Shown one piece after another: positions 36,235 through 44,923 of a stretch of DNA of 63,800 nucleotides (position 1 is the first letter of the stretch; each line of letters starts with the position of its first letter). The stretch is from assembly GCA_003216775.1 (NCBI GenBank), contig QCII01000010.1:1-63800 (forward strand), in the 5' to 3' direction. The notes under the pieces are model-generated. The model did no database searches. It had not been told where the DNA came from and saw only the letters and a list, made by a program, of their open reading frames with translations. The translations under genes and the position numbers were made by a program. This DNA comes from Prochlorococcus sp. AG-402-K21. GTDB taxonomy: Bacteria; Cyanobacteriota; Cyanobacteriia; PCC-6307; Cyanobiaceae.

Positions 36235-36613
36235 CCTTATCCTCATCATTATTGTCTTGAGTTTTATTTTTTAATTCATCAAGAAGTTTCAAGACTGATA
36301 ATCCTTTATCAAGAACAACATCGTCTTTAAAAATTATCTCTGGAACTCTTCTCATCTCTATTCTTTTACCTAAGCTATGTCTTATGGAGCTTTTAGCAGT
36401 ATTCAAATTTGCTACAATCTCCTCCCTCACTTTATCTTGAGCAGTTGAAGTTATGTAAATTTTACAGTATTGCAAATCACCTGATAAATCAATCTTCGAA
36501 ATATTGACGAAATGATCTCTAATAAGATCATTTTCCAGATCATTTTGCAAAATAAGGGTTATTTCTTTCTTCAAAAGAGAAGAAACTTTTGCAAGACGGT
36601 AATTGTTTGGCAT
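36221..36613 (-). CDS. rbfA: 30S ribosome-binding factor RbfA
   Basis: 130 residues, KH-like fold. RLAKVSSLLKKEITLILQND opens it, and QYCKIYITSTAQDK and SSIRHSLGKRIEMRRVPEI are the core strands and helix. RbfA aids maturation of the 16S 5' end and cold adaptation. Its start overlaps the DUF751 stop by 1 nt, and hemD starts inside its tail, so the three genes are co-translated. An acidic tail (DNNDEDKDANS) replaces the usual end. Confidence 0.92.
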   Translation of the reverse strand: MPNNYRLAKVSSLLKKEITLILQNDLENDLIRDHFVNISKIDLSGDLQYCKIYITSTAQDKVREEIVANLNTAKSSIRHSLGKRIEMRRVPEIIFKDDVVLDKGLSVLKLLDELKNKTQDNNDEDKDANS

Positions 36614-36822
36614 TATGGTTGTAAATTTATTGGGTTTGTCATCGCTTGCAAGACAAAATAAACAGTTATGAAAGCACTGAAAACAGAAGATATCAAACCT
36701 ACTATTGTGAGTGGATTTGATCTATTCTTGAATAAAGGTTCAAGCAATGCAACAAGTCCCCCAACAATGATGGATATTAAATACTTGGGATATCTTGCAA
36801 CATTAGAGAAAAATTCGCCCAT
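36613..36822 (-). CDS. DUF751 / Ycf33-like membrane protein
   Basis: 69 residues from ATG 36822; a GTG at 36831 is also in frame. GEFFSNVARYPKYLISIIVG is the family start, then a second helix (TIVGLISSVFSAFITVYFVL). Ycf33/DUF751 is found in cyanobacteria and some plastids, membrane-located, of unknown function. It leads the DUF751-rbfA-hemD string with a 1-nt overlap. Divergent from the GST-like gene, with 54 nt between starts. Confidence 0.8.
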   Translation of the reverse strand: MGEFFSNVARYPKYLISIIVGGLVALLEPLFKNRSNPLTIVGLISSVFSAFITVYFVLQAMTNPINLQP

Positions 36823-36876
36823 CAGCTCCACAAATAGATTACTTTTTTAGCTAAGTTTTAACAAACATTAAACAGC

Positions 36877-37602
36877 ATGATTACATTATATCAATTTAGG
36901 CATAGTGCTTTTTGTTTAAAAACAAGAATGGCTCTACATGCAAAAAAACTACAATATCGAGTTGAAGAAGTAACACCTGGAATAGGTCAATTTGAAATCT
37001 TTAAATTATCAGGTCAAAAACAAGTCCCTGTAATAGTAGATAGTAACGACCAAATTATTCATGATTCATCAACTATCTGCGAATATATAGATAAAAAAAA
37101 TGATAACAATCCACTTTTTCCTGAAGACCCAATATTATTTGCACAATGCAAACTAATTGAAGACTGGGCAGATACTACAATGGCTACAACTTGCAGAAAA
37201 GCTTTAATAAAATCTGCAATAGAAAATCCACAGCTAAGAACTGCATTACTTCCAGATGAAATACCTTCTTCAGTTAAAAGTATTGTTGATAAATTACCTT
37301 TTGAAAATCTTAGTAAAATCTCTAATGTAGTTTTGTCTTCTAAAGATAATTTAGAACTACAAAAACTACTGGAAGCTTTATCAAAATCCTTGATCAACAA
37401 AAAATATTTAGTTGGAAATAGTTTATCAATTGCAGATATTTCAATTGCATCTCAATTATCCCTTCTTAAATTTCCAAAGTCTGCAGGGCCAATTCTTTCA
37501 GGAGAGGGGAGTCAAGAATACATAAATAACCCTTATCTAGAAAACCTTTTCATATGGAGGAACAACTTAGAAGAATATCTTTTTAGTGCTAACTCTCAAT
37601 AA
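36877..37602 (+). CDS. Glutathione S-transferase-like protein
   Basis: 241 residues. The thioredoxin-like N-domain is TLYQFRHSAFCLKTRMALHA with the glutathione-binding segment QKQVPVIVDSN and HDSSTICEYI. The helical C-domain has NSLSIADISIASQLSL. Picocyanobacterial GSTs of this kind may detoxify oxidants or act as other binding proteins. It converges on the DUF6816 gene and overlaps it by 14 nt. Confidence 0.85.
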   Translation: MITLYQFRHSAFCLKTRMALHAKKLQYRVEEVTPGIGQFEIFKLSGQKQVPVIVDSNDQIIHDSSTICEYIDKKNDNNPLFPEDPILFAQCKLIEDWADTTMATTCRKALIKSAIENPQLRTALLPDEIPSSVKSIVDKLPFENLSKISNVVLSSKDNLELQKLLEALSKSLINKKYLVGNSLSIADISIASQLSLLKFPKSAGPILSGEGSQEYINNPYLENLFIWRNNLEEYLFSANSQ

Positions 37603-38296
37603 ATTCAAAAGTCAATTTATATTTATTTGTTTTAATAGCATGACTAGAAGGATCACCCACTTTTGAACCATAAGAAGTAACATATTGCACTCCACAAATT
37701 GATGGTTTGTTTGAATTATTAACTTCCAATATTTCTTGAGAACATTTTTGAAATTTACTAATTATCTCTACCTGATTAATCCTTGAAGCACCTGGCTTAT
37801 GAGATGTTTGTATAACTAGCTCATCTGCGAAAAAAATTTCATCATCTTGGATCTGATTTCTACCTGTAATTCTTGAATCAATATAAAAATCATCTTTTAA
37901 ATAAGTAATTTGATTATTAATGGATTGAGGATCATTTACAACCTTGATTAAGGTGTCACCAAATATTGCTTTTCCAATAGATTCAGAATTTTTTTCACGA
38001 TTACCAACAATTAAGTCTGAATCATTCTTAAAGAAATTTACTTTATAAATAACTGGCTCTTCCGAATCATTAATTATATCTTGAGAGGTAACAAGCCAAT
38101 TCCCCTCGAACCATTTAGGATAAATTAAATCCTTTGAAGTATCAGATAATTTAAAATTTGGCAAATATAATTCTGGCCATTGATTAACACGATTTTCCAA
38201 AAAATCTCGTAAGTTAGAATCTACAAGAGCAAAAGAACTTTCTAAAAAAATTCCTTGAAAAGTCAAGCAAAGAATTAATCCGAGAAGAATTTTCAT
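37589..38296 (-). CDS. DUF6816-like lumenal/periplasmic protein
   Basis: 235 residues. A Sec signal peptide covers about 1-23 (LLGLILCLTFQGIFLESSFA). The mature part has LYPKWFEGNWLVTSQ-like sequence (IYPKWFEGNWLVTSQ), typical of a small lipocalin-like beta-barrel family in cyanobacteria and plastid lumens. Two Cys (FQKCSQ and SICGVQ) lie near the end. Function unknown. It starts 1 nt from the CRR7 gene on the opposite strand. Confidence 0.7.
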   Translation of the reverse strand: MKILLGLILCLTFQGIFLESSFALVDSNLRDFLENRVNQWPELYLPNFKLSDTSKDLIYPKWFEGNWLVTSQDIINDSEEPVIYKVNFFKNDSDLIVGNREKNSESIGKAIFGDTLIKVVNDPQSINNQITYLKDDFYIDSRITGRNQIQDDEIFFADELVIQTSHKPGASRINQVEIISKFQKCSQEILEVNNSNKPSICGVQYVTSYGSKVGDPSSHAIKTNKYKLTFEFIES

Positions 38297-38297
38297 T

Positions 38298-38555
38298 ATG
38301 TCAAATCCACTAATAAGAGCATCAGATCATTATGTATTATTAGAGCCAAATTCAAAAGAAGAAATTGTATCAAAGCAAGAAGCAATTTTATGGTTGAAGA
38401 ATTGGCTTAGTAAGACAGAAACACAAACAATATATCAAAATATAGAAGATGCTGATCAGAAATTTTTTGAAGAATTATTGGAAAGCACTTATGAATTAGA
38501 AATAAAATCAGGATACGTTATCAAATGGTTTGCAGTAAGAATTGAACCAGATTAA
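38298..38555 (+). CDS. Chlororespiratory reduction 7 (CRR7)-like protein
   Basis: 85 residues. SDHYVLLEPNSKEEIVS and the ending GYVIKWFAVRIEPD match the CRR7 family, in plants required for accumulation of the NDH-1 complex. That fits the ndhF, ndhM and ndhO genes in this window. Its stop overlaps aroK by 4 nt. Divergent from DUF6816 with a 1-nt gap between starts. Confidence 0.78.
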   Translation: MSNPLIRASDHYVLLEPNSKEEIVSKQEAILWLKNWLSKTETQTIYQNIEDADQKFFEELLESTYELEIKSGYVIKWFAVRIEPD

Positions 38556-39109
38556 TTAATTATTTCTTTATGAATTGCATTGATTATTTTCATAGCAACT
38601 TCTTCAATATTTTCCCTTTTTACCTGAATTCTTAAATCTGCTTGAGAATACAAATTTTCTCTAGATTGAAAAATGCTCATATATAAATCATTTAGATTCT
38701 TTCCCTGAAGTAGTGGCCTGTTTTCAATTTCATTTTTTAATCTTTCAATTGCTATATCTTTGTCGAGATCTATCCAAGCAATTATTCCCTGTCTCAAGAT
38801 TCCCCAGTTTTCAGATTTGGTAACTATTCCTCCACCAGTTGAGATTACTAATGAAGGAATTTTGATAGTTTCTTTGAGGCAGTTTGCTTCTAATTCACGG
38901 AAATTATCTTCTCCTTGATCTTTAAAAATTTGATTAATAGATTTGTTTGCCAACTTCTCTATTAAAGAATCTAAATCGATGTATTTATACTTCAATAATT
39001 TAGCCAGCTTCAAACCAGTTTGTGACTTGCCAGAACCCATCATTCCTATTAAAAAAATGCTTCTGCCCTTGATAGTATTGATTGTTTTTTCAATAATGGA
39101 TTGTTCCAT
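38552..39109 (-). CDS. aroK: Shikimate kinase
   Basis: 185 residues. P-loop GMMGSGKSQTG (about 22-32), the shikimate-binding DLDSLIEK and FRELEANCL, and STGGGIV are all present. The lid arginine lies in ENRPLLQGK. It phosphorylates shikimate in aromatic amino acid and quinone synthesis. Convergent with CRR7 (4-nt overlap) and divergent from the QueD-like gene. Confidence 0.95.
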   Translation of the reverse strand: MEQSIIEKTINTIKGRSIFLIGMMGSGKSQTGLKLAKLLKYKYIDLDSLIEKLANKSINQIFKDQGEDNFRELEANCLKETIKIPSLVISTGGGIVTKSENWGILRQGIIAWIDLDKDIAIERLKNEIENRPLLQGKNLNDLYMSIFQSRENLYSQADLRIQVKRENIEEVAMKIINAIHKEIIN

Positions 39110-39159
39110 AAAGACAAAAGCGTATTTAAAACCTTAAGATAGTATTATCGCAGATAGTT

Positions 39160-40086
39160 ATGACTTCTACACAATCCAAACCATTACATGGGAAAGGACG
39201 TGAATGCGTCATAACTCGACGTGCTTGCTTTAGTTCTAGTCACCGTTATTGGCTTCCTGAAAAAAGCCCAGAAGAAAATTTATCTCTTTTTGGTAATTGC
39301 AGTATTGCACCAGGTCATGGTCATAATTATGAACTTATTGTTTCAATGGGTGGTGAACTAGACTCTGATGGAATGGTACTTAATCTCTCTGATGTAAAAC
39401 ACTCTATTAAAGATAAGGTCACTGGACAATTAGATTTTCGTTTTTTAAATGATGTCTGGCCTGAATTTAATGTTAATAATCAAGAGGGTATACTTCCAAC
39501 AACTGAAGCATTAGTAAAGGTCATTTGGAGTCGTCTTAAGGATGATTTACCTCTTACAAGTCTAAGGCTTTATGAAAACCCAAATTTATGGGCAGATTAT
39601 TTTGGAAAAAACATGGAAGCATTTTTAACAGTTCAAACTCATTTTGCAGCCGCTCATAGACTTGCAAAAGAAGAGATATCTTTTGAAGAAAATAAAAAGA
39701 TATATGGGAAATGTGCCAGAGTTAATGGACATGGTCATAACTATCTTGTAGATATAACTGTAAAAGGAGACATTAATAAAAGAACAGGAATGGTGTGCGA
39801 CTTATCTGCCCTCCAAGAGATAATTAATGATATGGTTGTTGAACAACTAGATCATACTTTTCTAAATAAAGACATCGAATTTTTCCATAGTTGTGTTCCA
39901 ACTGCTGAAAATATAGCTTTATATATTTCTGACATTCTTAGAAAACCAATACATAAACTGGGTGCAACATTACACAAAATAAGACTCCAAGAGAGTCCAA
40001 ATAATGCTGCGGAAATTTATGTTGATCAAAAGTTAACAAATTCATTGAAGTTGAAATTTGAAAATAGTTTAGTCACACACACTTGA
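39160..40086 (+). CDS. Tandem 6-carboxytetrahydropterin/6-pyruvoyl-tetrahydropterin synthase-like protein
   Basis: 308 residues, two PTPS/QueD domains joined head to tail. The first domain has FSSSHRYW and CSIAPGHGHNYEL, the second has FAAAHRLAK and CARVNGHGHNYLVD. Each carries the three zinc His and a nearby Cys. Single-domain members make 6-carboxytetrahydropterin (queuosine) or sepiapterin/tetrahydropterins. The doubled architecture occurs in cyanobacteria and should fold as an intramolecular pair. It ends overlapping the RibD-like gene by 4 nt, suggesting a shared pterin or flavin-like substrate chemistry. Confidence 0.85.
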   Translation: MTSTQSKPLHGKGRECVITRRACFSSSHRYWLPEKSPEENLSLFGNCSIAPGHGHNYELIVSMGGELDSDGMVLNLSDVKHSIKDKVTGQLDFRFLNDVWPEFNVNNQEGILPTTEALVKVIWSRLKDDLPLTSLRLYENPNLWADYFGKNMEAFLTVQTHFAAAHRLAKEEISFEENKKIYGKCARVNGHGHNYLVDITVKGDINKRTGMVCDLSALQEIINDMVVEQLDHTFLNKDIEFFHSCVPTAENIALYISDILRKPIHKLGATLHKIRLQESPNNAAEIYVDQKLTNSLKLKFENSLVTHT

Positions 40087-40733
40087 GTATCCCAAGAGTA
40101 ATAATTGTTATAGCATCTAGTCTTGATGGGAGAATTGCATTTCCTGGAGGTGGAGAATCGCATCTTGGAAGCGAAGAAGATAAAAAAATATTAAATCAAA
40201 ACTTATCTATGGTTGATGCCACCATTTTTGGTTTAGGTACTTTAATAGCTCATCAATCAACTTACCTAATTAAAAATCTCAATAATAATGAAGAAATAAA
40301 TATATCAAAAAGCCAACCAATTTCTATAGTTGCTTCAAATAGCAAAAAATTTAACAGTAATTGGAAATACTTTCATCAACCAATTAGAAGATGGCTAATA
40401 AGCTCAAGTAAAGTTGATAATTCGTCGAATAATGACTTCGAGAAACAACTCTTTTTCGAAGATTCATGGCGAAAAACTTTAATTACACTCAAAAAAAAAG
40501 GGATAAATGATCTAGCTCTTTTAGGAGGTGCAAAACTTATAAATTCATTTATAAAAGAGGATCTAATAACAGATATAAAAATTACAATAATTCCACGAAT
40601 TATTGGAGGTAGATATACATGGATCCCTCCAGAACAGACAAATGAGATTTTTAATCTCAAAAGACTATGGGAAATAAAATCAATGAAAAATTTAATGAAT
40701 AATGAAATTCACATTCATTACAAAAAAATTTGA
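40083..40733 (+). CDS. RibD C-terminal-type (dihydrofolate-reductase-fold) reductase
   Basis: 216 residues. IIVIASSLDGRIAFPGG opens the fold, DATIFGLGTLIAH is the nucleotide-binding region, and LALLGGAKLINSFIKE and IIPRIIGG complete the RibD_C pattern. Such enzymes reduce pyrimidine or pterin rings with NADPH. TTG start overlaps the QueD-like stop by 4 nt. This pair could make a tetrahydropterin, though the flavin pathway is the other option. Confidence 0.82.
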   Translation: MSIPRVIIVIASSLDGRIAFPGGGESHLGSEEDKKILNQNLSMVDATIFGLGTLIAHQSTYLIKNLNNNEEINISKSQPISIVASNSKKFNSNWKYFHQPIRRWLISSSKVDNSSNNDFEKQLFFEDSWRKTLITLKKKGINDLALLGGAKLINSFIKEDLITDIKITIIPRIIGGRYTWIPPEQTNEIFNLKRLWEIKSMKNLMNNEIHIHYKKI

Positions 40734-40750
40734 AATAGATTCAATAATAA

Positions 40751-41905
40751 ATGAACCAAAAAATACATAAAGTTAATATCAAATTGTCAATTAAGGAAAT
40801 CTCCAAGGAGATATGGAATGAATTAGCAAATGAAATCAATAATCCATTTTATGAATGGACCTGGCTTAAAAACCTTGAAATATCAAAAAGTGTTTCAAGA
40901 GAAACTGGTTGGCAGCCTCTATATTTTGTTGCTTATAAAAATGAAGAAATATTAGGAATTGCTCCACTTTTTTTAAAAAATCATAGCTATGGAGAATTCA
41001 TTTTTGATCAATCATTTGCAAGATTGGCTCAAGAGCTGAATTTAAATTATTACCCTAAATTAATTGGAATGAGTCCTTATAGTCCTATAAAAGGATATCA
41101 ATTTCTTTATAAAAAAAATAAAGATAAGAAAGAAATTACAAATTTGCTTATAAAGCATATCGAAAGCTTTGCGATTACAAACAAAATTTTAAGTTGTAAT
41201 TTTTTATATATTGATGCAAGCTGGGGCAACCATCTTAAGTCTTTGGGATACCATGAATGGATAAATTCCAGCAGTGAATGGAGGAGTAATGGAGAAAAAA
41301 CGTTCGATGATTTTCTTTCTAGATTCAACTCTAATCAGAGAAAAAATATAAAAAAAGAGAGGAAATCAATTACTAAACAAGATATTAAAGTAGAAATTTT
41401 TAATGAAGATGATATCAACCAAGAGATCCTCAAAAAAATGCATAATTTTTATGAACAGCATTGTTCGAGGTGGGGTGTTTGGGGAAGTAAATATCTAACA
41501 TCTACATTTTTCGAAAAAATTATTGATAATAAAAAAAATCTTTTACTTTTTAGTGCATCAAAAAATGATTCAAATAATATTTTCGCTATGTCGATGTGCG
41601 TTAAAAACAAAAACAACTTATGGGGTAGATATTGGGGTAGCCAAGAAGAAATATCTAATTTACATTTTGAATTATGCTACTACCAGCCAATTGAGTGGGC
41701 AATAAAAAATAGAATCCATTTGTTTGATCCTGGAGCGGGTGGTAAACATAAAAGGCGGAGGGGGTTTTTTGCAAAAAATACCATTAGCTTGCATAAGTGG
41801 TTTGACAGAAATATGGAAAATATAATTTATCCTTGGCTAAATGAAGTTAATAAACAAACTGAGATGGAAATTGATTTTGAAAATAAATCTATACCCTTTA
41901 AATAA
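40751..41905 (+). CDS. FemAB/GNAT-like acyltransferase (DUF482, peptidogalycan biosynthesis)
   Basis: 384 residues. N-terminal EISKEIWNELANEINNPFYE WTWLKNLE is split by family-conserved aromatic residues; a second GNAT-like domain ends with LCYYQPIEWAIKNRIHLFDP and GAGGKHKRRRGF. This matches the COG3146/DUF482 group, annotated as peptidogalycan biosynthesis or GNAT acyltransferase. Whether it aminoacylates a cell-wall precursor is unknown. Starts 17 nt after the RibD-like stop, on the same strand. Confidence 0.78.
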   Translation: MNQKIHKVNIKLSIKEISKEIWNELANEINNPFYEWTWLKNLEISKSVSRETGWQPLYFVAYKNEEILGIAPLFLKNHSYGEFIFDQSFARLAQELNLNYYPKLIGMSPYSPIKGYQFLYKKNKDKKEITNLLIKHIESFAITNKILSCNFLYIDASWGNHLKSLGYHEWINSSSEWRSNGEKTFDDFLSRFNSNQRKNIKKERKSITKQDIKVEIFNEDDINQEILKKMHNFYEQHCSRWGVWGSKYLTSTFFEKIIDNKKNLLLFSASKNDSNNIFAMSMCVKNKNNLWGRYWGSQEEISNLHFELCYYQPIEWAIKNRIHLFDPGAGGKHKRRRGFFAKNTISLHKWFDRNMENIIYPWLNEVNKQTEMEIDFENKSIPFK

Positions 41906-41965
41906 AAATTATTTGGCTTTACTAGAGATTATATTAGGAATATAGTTTTTTATTTACTTCTAAGA

Positions 41966-42352
41966 ATGGACTTTAGTAAAAGTTTCGATGAAAAAATAAA
42001 GATTGATAATAATCTATCCAACCGATATATAGACTTAGATCCAAACGGTTATTTTATTATAAAAGTAGATTTAGAAGAAAATAAAATAATTTTAGAGCAC
42101 TTTCTAAATAACATTAATGATGACGGATATGCGCTTGACCCAGAAACAAATGAACCAATTAAATGCGACTCTCAAAATAAAAGAGTTAGTAATGAAGTTT
42201 TTGAAGGTATTAGTGCGAAACAACTTGGAATATTGATCACTGAAAAAAGAAATGACTTAATAACCAAATTCGATCATGCTCTATATTTAGGCAGGGAACT
42301 TCAAAAAGCAGAAGAATGTTTATACAAAAAATTGCCATATATCCAAGATTAA
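41966..42352 (+). CDS. DUF4346 protein
   Basis: 128 residues. The signature DLDPNGYFIIKVDLEENKII starts the domain, with YALDPETNEPIKC and AKQLGILITEKRNDLI later. Cyanobacterial stand-alone members have no established role; in archaea a related domain is fused to pterin-enzyme proteins. No signal or membrane segment. It is isolated, 60 nt after the previous gene and before the PetL-like gene. Confidence 0.75.
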   Translation: MDFSKSFDEKIKIDNNLSNRYIDLDPNGYFIIKVDLEENKIILEHFLNNINDDGYALDPETNEPIKCDSQNKRVSNEVFEGISAKQLGILITEKRNDLITKFDHALYLGRELQKAEECLYKKLPYIQD

Positions 42353-42416
42353 GAAATTAAACGAAAAAATCTAATCTTTTCATCTAATGTTAAATTAAAT
42401 AAAAATAAAAAAATTA

Positions 42417-42509
42417 ATGAACATCATTTTCTATTTTGCATTTATTGGTTTTGGTTTTGGAGCTGCTTTCGCATTAGATAAGCTCTTAAGAGCAGTTAAA
42501 TTGATTTAA
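42417..42509 (+). CDS. petL: Cytochrome b6f subunit PetL-like peptide
   Basis: 30 residues, one hydrophobic helix: begins MNIIFYFAFIGFGF and ends LRAVKLI. Plant and cyanobacterial PetL are 30-32 residues, single-span, and end in a similar (K/R)IRLI/KLI. It is therefore a good PetL candidate, a small stabilising subunit of the b6f complex. The stop is 5 nt from the rimO stop on the other strand. The call rests on length and tail only, so PetN or another small subunit is not excluded. Confidence 0.6.
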   Translation: MNIIFYFAFIGFGFGAAFALDKLLRAVKLI

Positions 42510-42514
42510 AAAAA

Positions 42515-43879
42515 CTACAAAATTTTAATAGTTTCTCCATACAAATCATATTCATCCGCAAAAGAAATATTTGCTTCAACAAATTTACCAATATAATTTT
42601 TCAAATCATTATTAGCATTAATAGATAAAATCACATTTCCGTCAATTTCAGGCGCGAAATTGTAAGACCGACCTATTAAGTGGTTATTATCTGATATTTT
42701 TTCTACCAAGATCTTCATTTTTAAACCAACATATGCCTGATTTTTATCTTTAGAGATATTTTGTTGAACTGAAATAACGTTATCTTTTCTTGCCTCTGCA
42801 ACCTCTGGGGATACTTTATTTGGCAAATCAAAAGCTGCCGTTCCTTCCTCAGGAGAAAAAATAAAAACTCCCACATGATCAAATTTGTGCCTATCCAAAA
42901 ATTCGAGAAGATGTTCAAAATGTTCTTTTTTTTCTCCTGGGAAACCAACAATGAGACTAGTTCTTAATACAGCAGATGGAATTTCTTCTCTAATTTTCTC
43001 CAAAATTGATTCATTCAAAGAAGCTTGCCAAGGTCTATTCATACTCTTCAACACATCTGGATGACTATGCTGAAGTGGTAAATCAAAATAGGGCACTATA
43101 TTCTTTGAATCTTTGAAAGCTCTAATCACTTCATTAGTTAGACCCGTTGGATAAGCATAATGTATCCTTATCCAAGAGATTGGAACTTTAGAAAGCTCAT
43201 TCAAAAGTTTGGCTAATGATGGTTTTCCATAAATATCTTGACCATAATTAGTTGTAATCTGACTAATTAATATAATTTCTTGAATACCCTGCTTTGCAAG
43301 ACTTTTGGCTTCTGAAACTATAGATTCTATTGTTCTACTTCTTTGAGGGCCTCTCAACTTAGGAATAATACAAAAAGCGCAATTATAGTTGCAGCCCTCA
43401 GCAATACGAAGATAAGCAACAAATTTATTTTTATCTACAAAACGAGGGATTTCCTCATCTGCAATAAATTCTGGTATTTTTGAAACTTCATTAACGATTT
43501 CTCCTTTTTCTACTCTATCTAAAACATTAGCTATCTTTTGATAATCTCCTGTTCCAACCAAACCTTTTATTTCAGGGATTTCTTTTAGAAGTTCATCCTT
43601 AAAATGCTGAGCCATACAGCCTGCAACTATTACTTCCTTTCCTTGATTTGTATATTCTAGAATTTTTCTAATAGATTCTTCTCTAGCTGTTTCAATAAAA
43701 CTGCAAGTATTTACAACAACAACATTTGCATCATCTATATTGCTGCCAACTTCATAACCCTCTTTATCTAATAAGCCTTGCATATGTTCAGTATCAACAA
43801 GATTTTTCTCGCAGCCAACATGACTGAATGCAATCTTAGATAGTTTTTTTTCTTTTAAATTGAGACTATTTTCTTTCAC
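42515..43879 (-). CDS. rimO: Ribosomal protein S12 methylthiotransferase RimO
   Basis: 454 residues, radical SAM enzyme. UPF0004 domain has Cys23, 59 and 88 (VGCEKNL, NTCSFIE, AGCMAQ), the radical SAM cluster is [13 protein letters not shown] near 161-173, and a TRAM domain closes the protein. RimO adds a methylthio group to Asp89 of S12. MiaB is the close relative; the [12 protein letters not shown] motif and the HVGCEKN start favour RimO. Convergent with petL. Confidence 0.93.
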   Translation of the reverse strand: MKENSLNLKEKKLSKIAFSHVGCEKNLVDTEHMQGLLDKEGYEVGSNIDDANVVVVNTCSFIETAREESIRKILEYTNQGKEVIVAGCMAQHFKDELLKEIPEIKGLVGTGDYQKIANVLDRVEKGEIVNEVSKIPEFIADEEIPRFVDKNKFVAYLRIAEGCNYNCAFCIIPKLRGPQRSRTIESIVSEAKSLAKQGIQEIILISQITTNYGQDIYGKPSLAKLLNELSKVPISWIRIHYAYPTGLTNEVIRAFKDSKNIVPYFDLPLQHSHPDVLKSMNRPWQASLNESILEKIREEIPSAVLRTSLIVGFPGEKKEHFEHLLEFLDRHKFDHVGVFIFSPEEGTAAFDLPNKVSPEVAEARKDNVISVQQNISKDKNQAYVGLKMKILVEKISDNNHLIGRSYNFAPEIDGNVILSINANNDLKNYIGKFVEANISFADEYDLYGETIKIL

Positions 43880-43984
43880 AACTTGAAAATTAAGAATTAA
43901 AAAATTTAAAAAGCATTTCGTATATAACTCTCATGCCAAGATAATATTAGGATAGATAATGTAAATAACAAACTTTCATTTTGT

Positions 43985-44923
43985 ATGGCCCTAGAGACTT
44001 TAAACAAAAGAAACAAAAAAGATTTGAAATGGCCAAAAATCATAATCGCAATTCTTAGCACTATAGGCATAGTTGATACAGGTTCGATTACATTAAAAAA
44101 CTGGGGATTATTTACTTCGCTTTCTTGCCCAGGGATACAAAATGGTTGTGAAACAGTTTTAAATAGTCAATGGGGTACTTTATTTAAAAATAATCAAGTT
44201 AATATACCTCTCTCATTAGCTGGATTTATAACGTATTTATCAATATTAGTTATCACAATAATACTTTCGCTTAATTTAATTTCCCCAAAAGAAAAACTAA
44301 ATAAGTTTTTATGGTGGTTAGTATTTCTAATATCCTGTGCGTCATCAACATTTAGCTTTTTATTAATCAATATAATGTTTTTTAATATTCAAGCATATTG
44401 CTTTTTTTGTATACTTTCTGCAATTTTATCTTTTTCTATCTTTATAATTTCTATGATTGGAGCAAAGTTTGAAAGTAGAGAACCTATGATTTTTAGAGGT
44501 TTCATTGTAGCCATTAGTGTCCTGTTGGGAGGGCTAATTTGGTCAACAAACGTTGACCCCTCTAATGCTATTGATGATAATAAGAGCCCTACTGAAAATG
44601 TATCCCCAATAATTACCACTTCAAGCTCTCCCCAGAAGGTAAAATTTGCAAAATTTTTAAGTGAAAACAATATTGTTATGTATAGTGCATACTGGTGCCC
44701 GCATTGCCACGATCAGAAACAATTATTTGGTAAGGAAGCAGTTAAAGAATTAAAAGTAGTTGAATGTGCTAAAGATGGTAAAGATAATGAGTATGCGCTA
44801 TGCCAAAAGAAAGGAATCAATGGATTTCCTTCGTGGGAAATCAATGGAGAAATAATTAGTGGTACTCGTGACCTGAATGAATTAGCCATAAAGACTGGCT
44901 ATCAAGGAGACTCTAATTTTTAA
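43985..44923 (+). CDS. VKOR-thioredoxin-like fusion (disulfide-forming oxidoreductase)
   Basis: 312 residues. The N-terminal four- or five-helix VKOR domain has the Cys pair C48/C55 and the active-site pair C139/C142 in CFFC. A flexible Ser/Thr-rich linker (about 190-215) leads to a thioredoxin-like domain with C238/C241 in YWCPHC. The fusion passes electrons from substrate disulfides to quinone in the lumen or periplasm. Homologues in cyanobacteria and plastids support photosystem II and lumenal folding. Ends overlapping nadB by 11 nt on the opposite strand. Confidence 0.93.
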   Translation: MALETLNKRNKKDLKWPKIIIAILSTIGIVDTGSITLKNWGLFTSLSCPGIQNGCETVLNSQWGTLFKNNQVNIPLSLAGFITYLSILVITIILSLNLISPKEKLNKFLWWLVFLISCASSTFSFLLINIMFFNIQAYCFFCILSAILSFSIFIISMIGAKFESREPMIFRGFIVAISVLLGGLIWSTNVDPSNAIDDNKSPTENVSPIITTSSSPQKVKFAKFLSENNIVMYSAYWCPHCHDQKQLFGKEAVKELKVVECAKDGKDNEYALCQKKGINGFPSWEINGEIISGTRDLNELAIKTGYQGDSNF

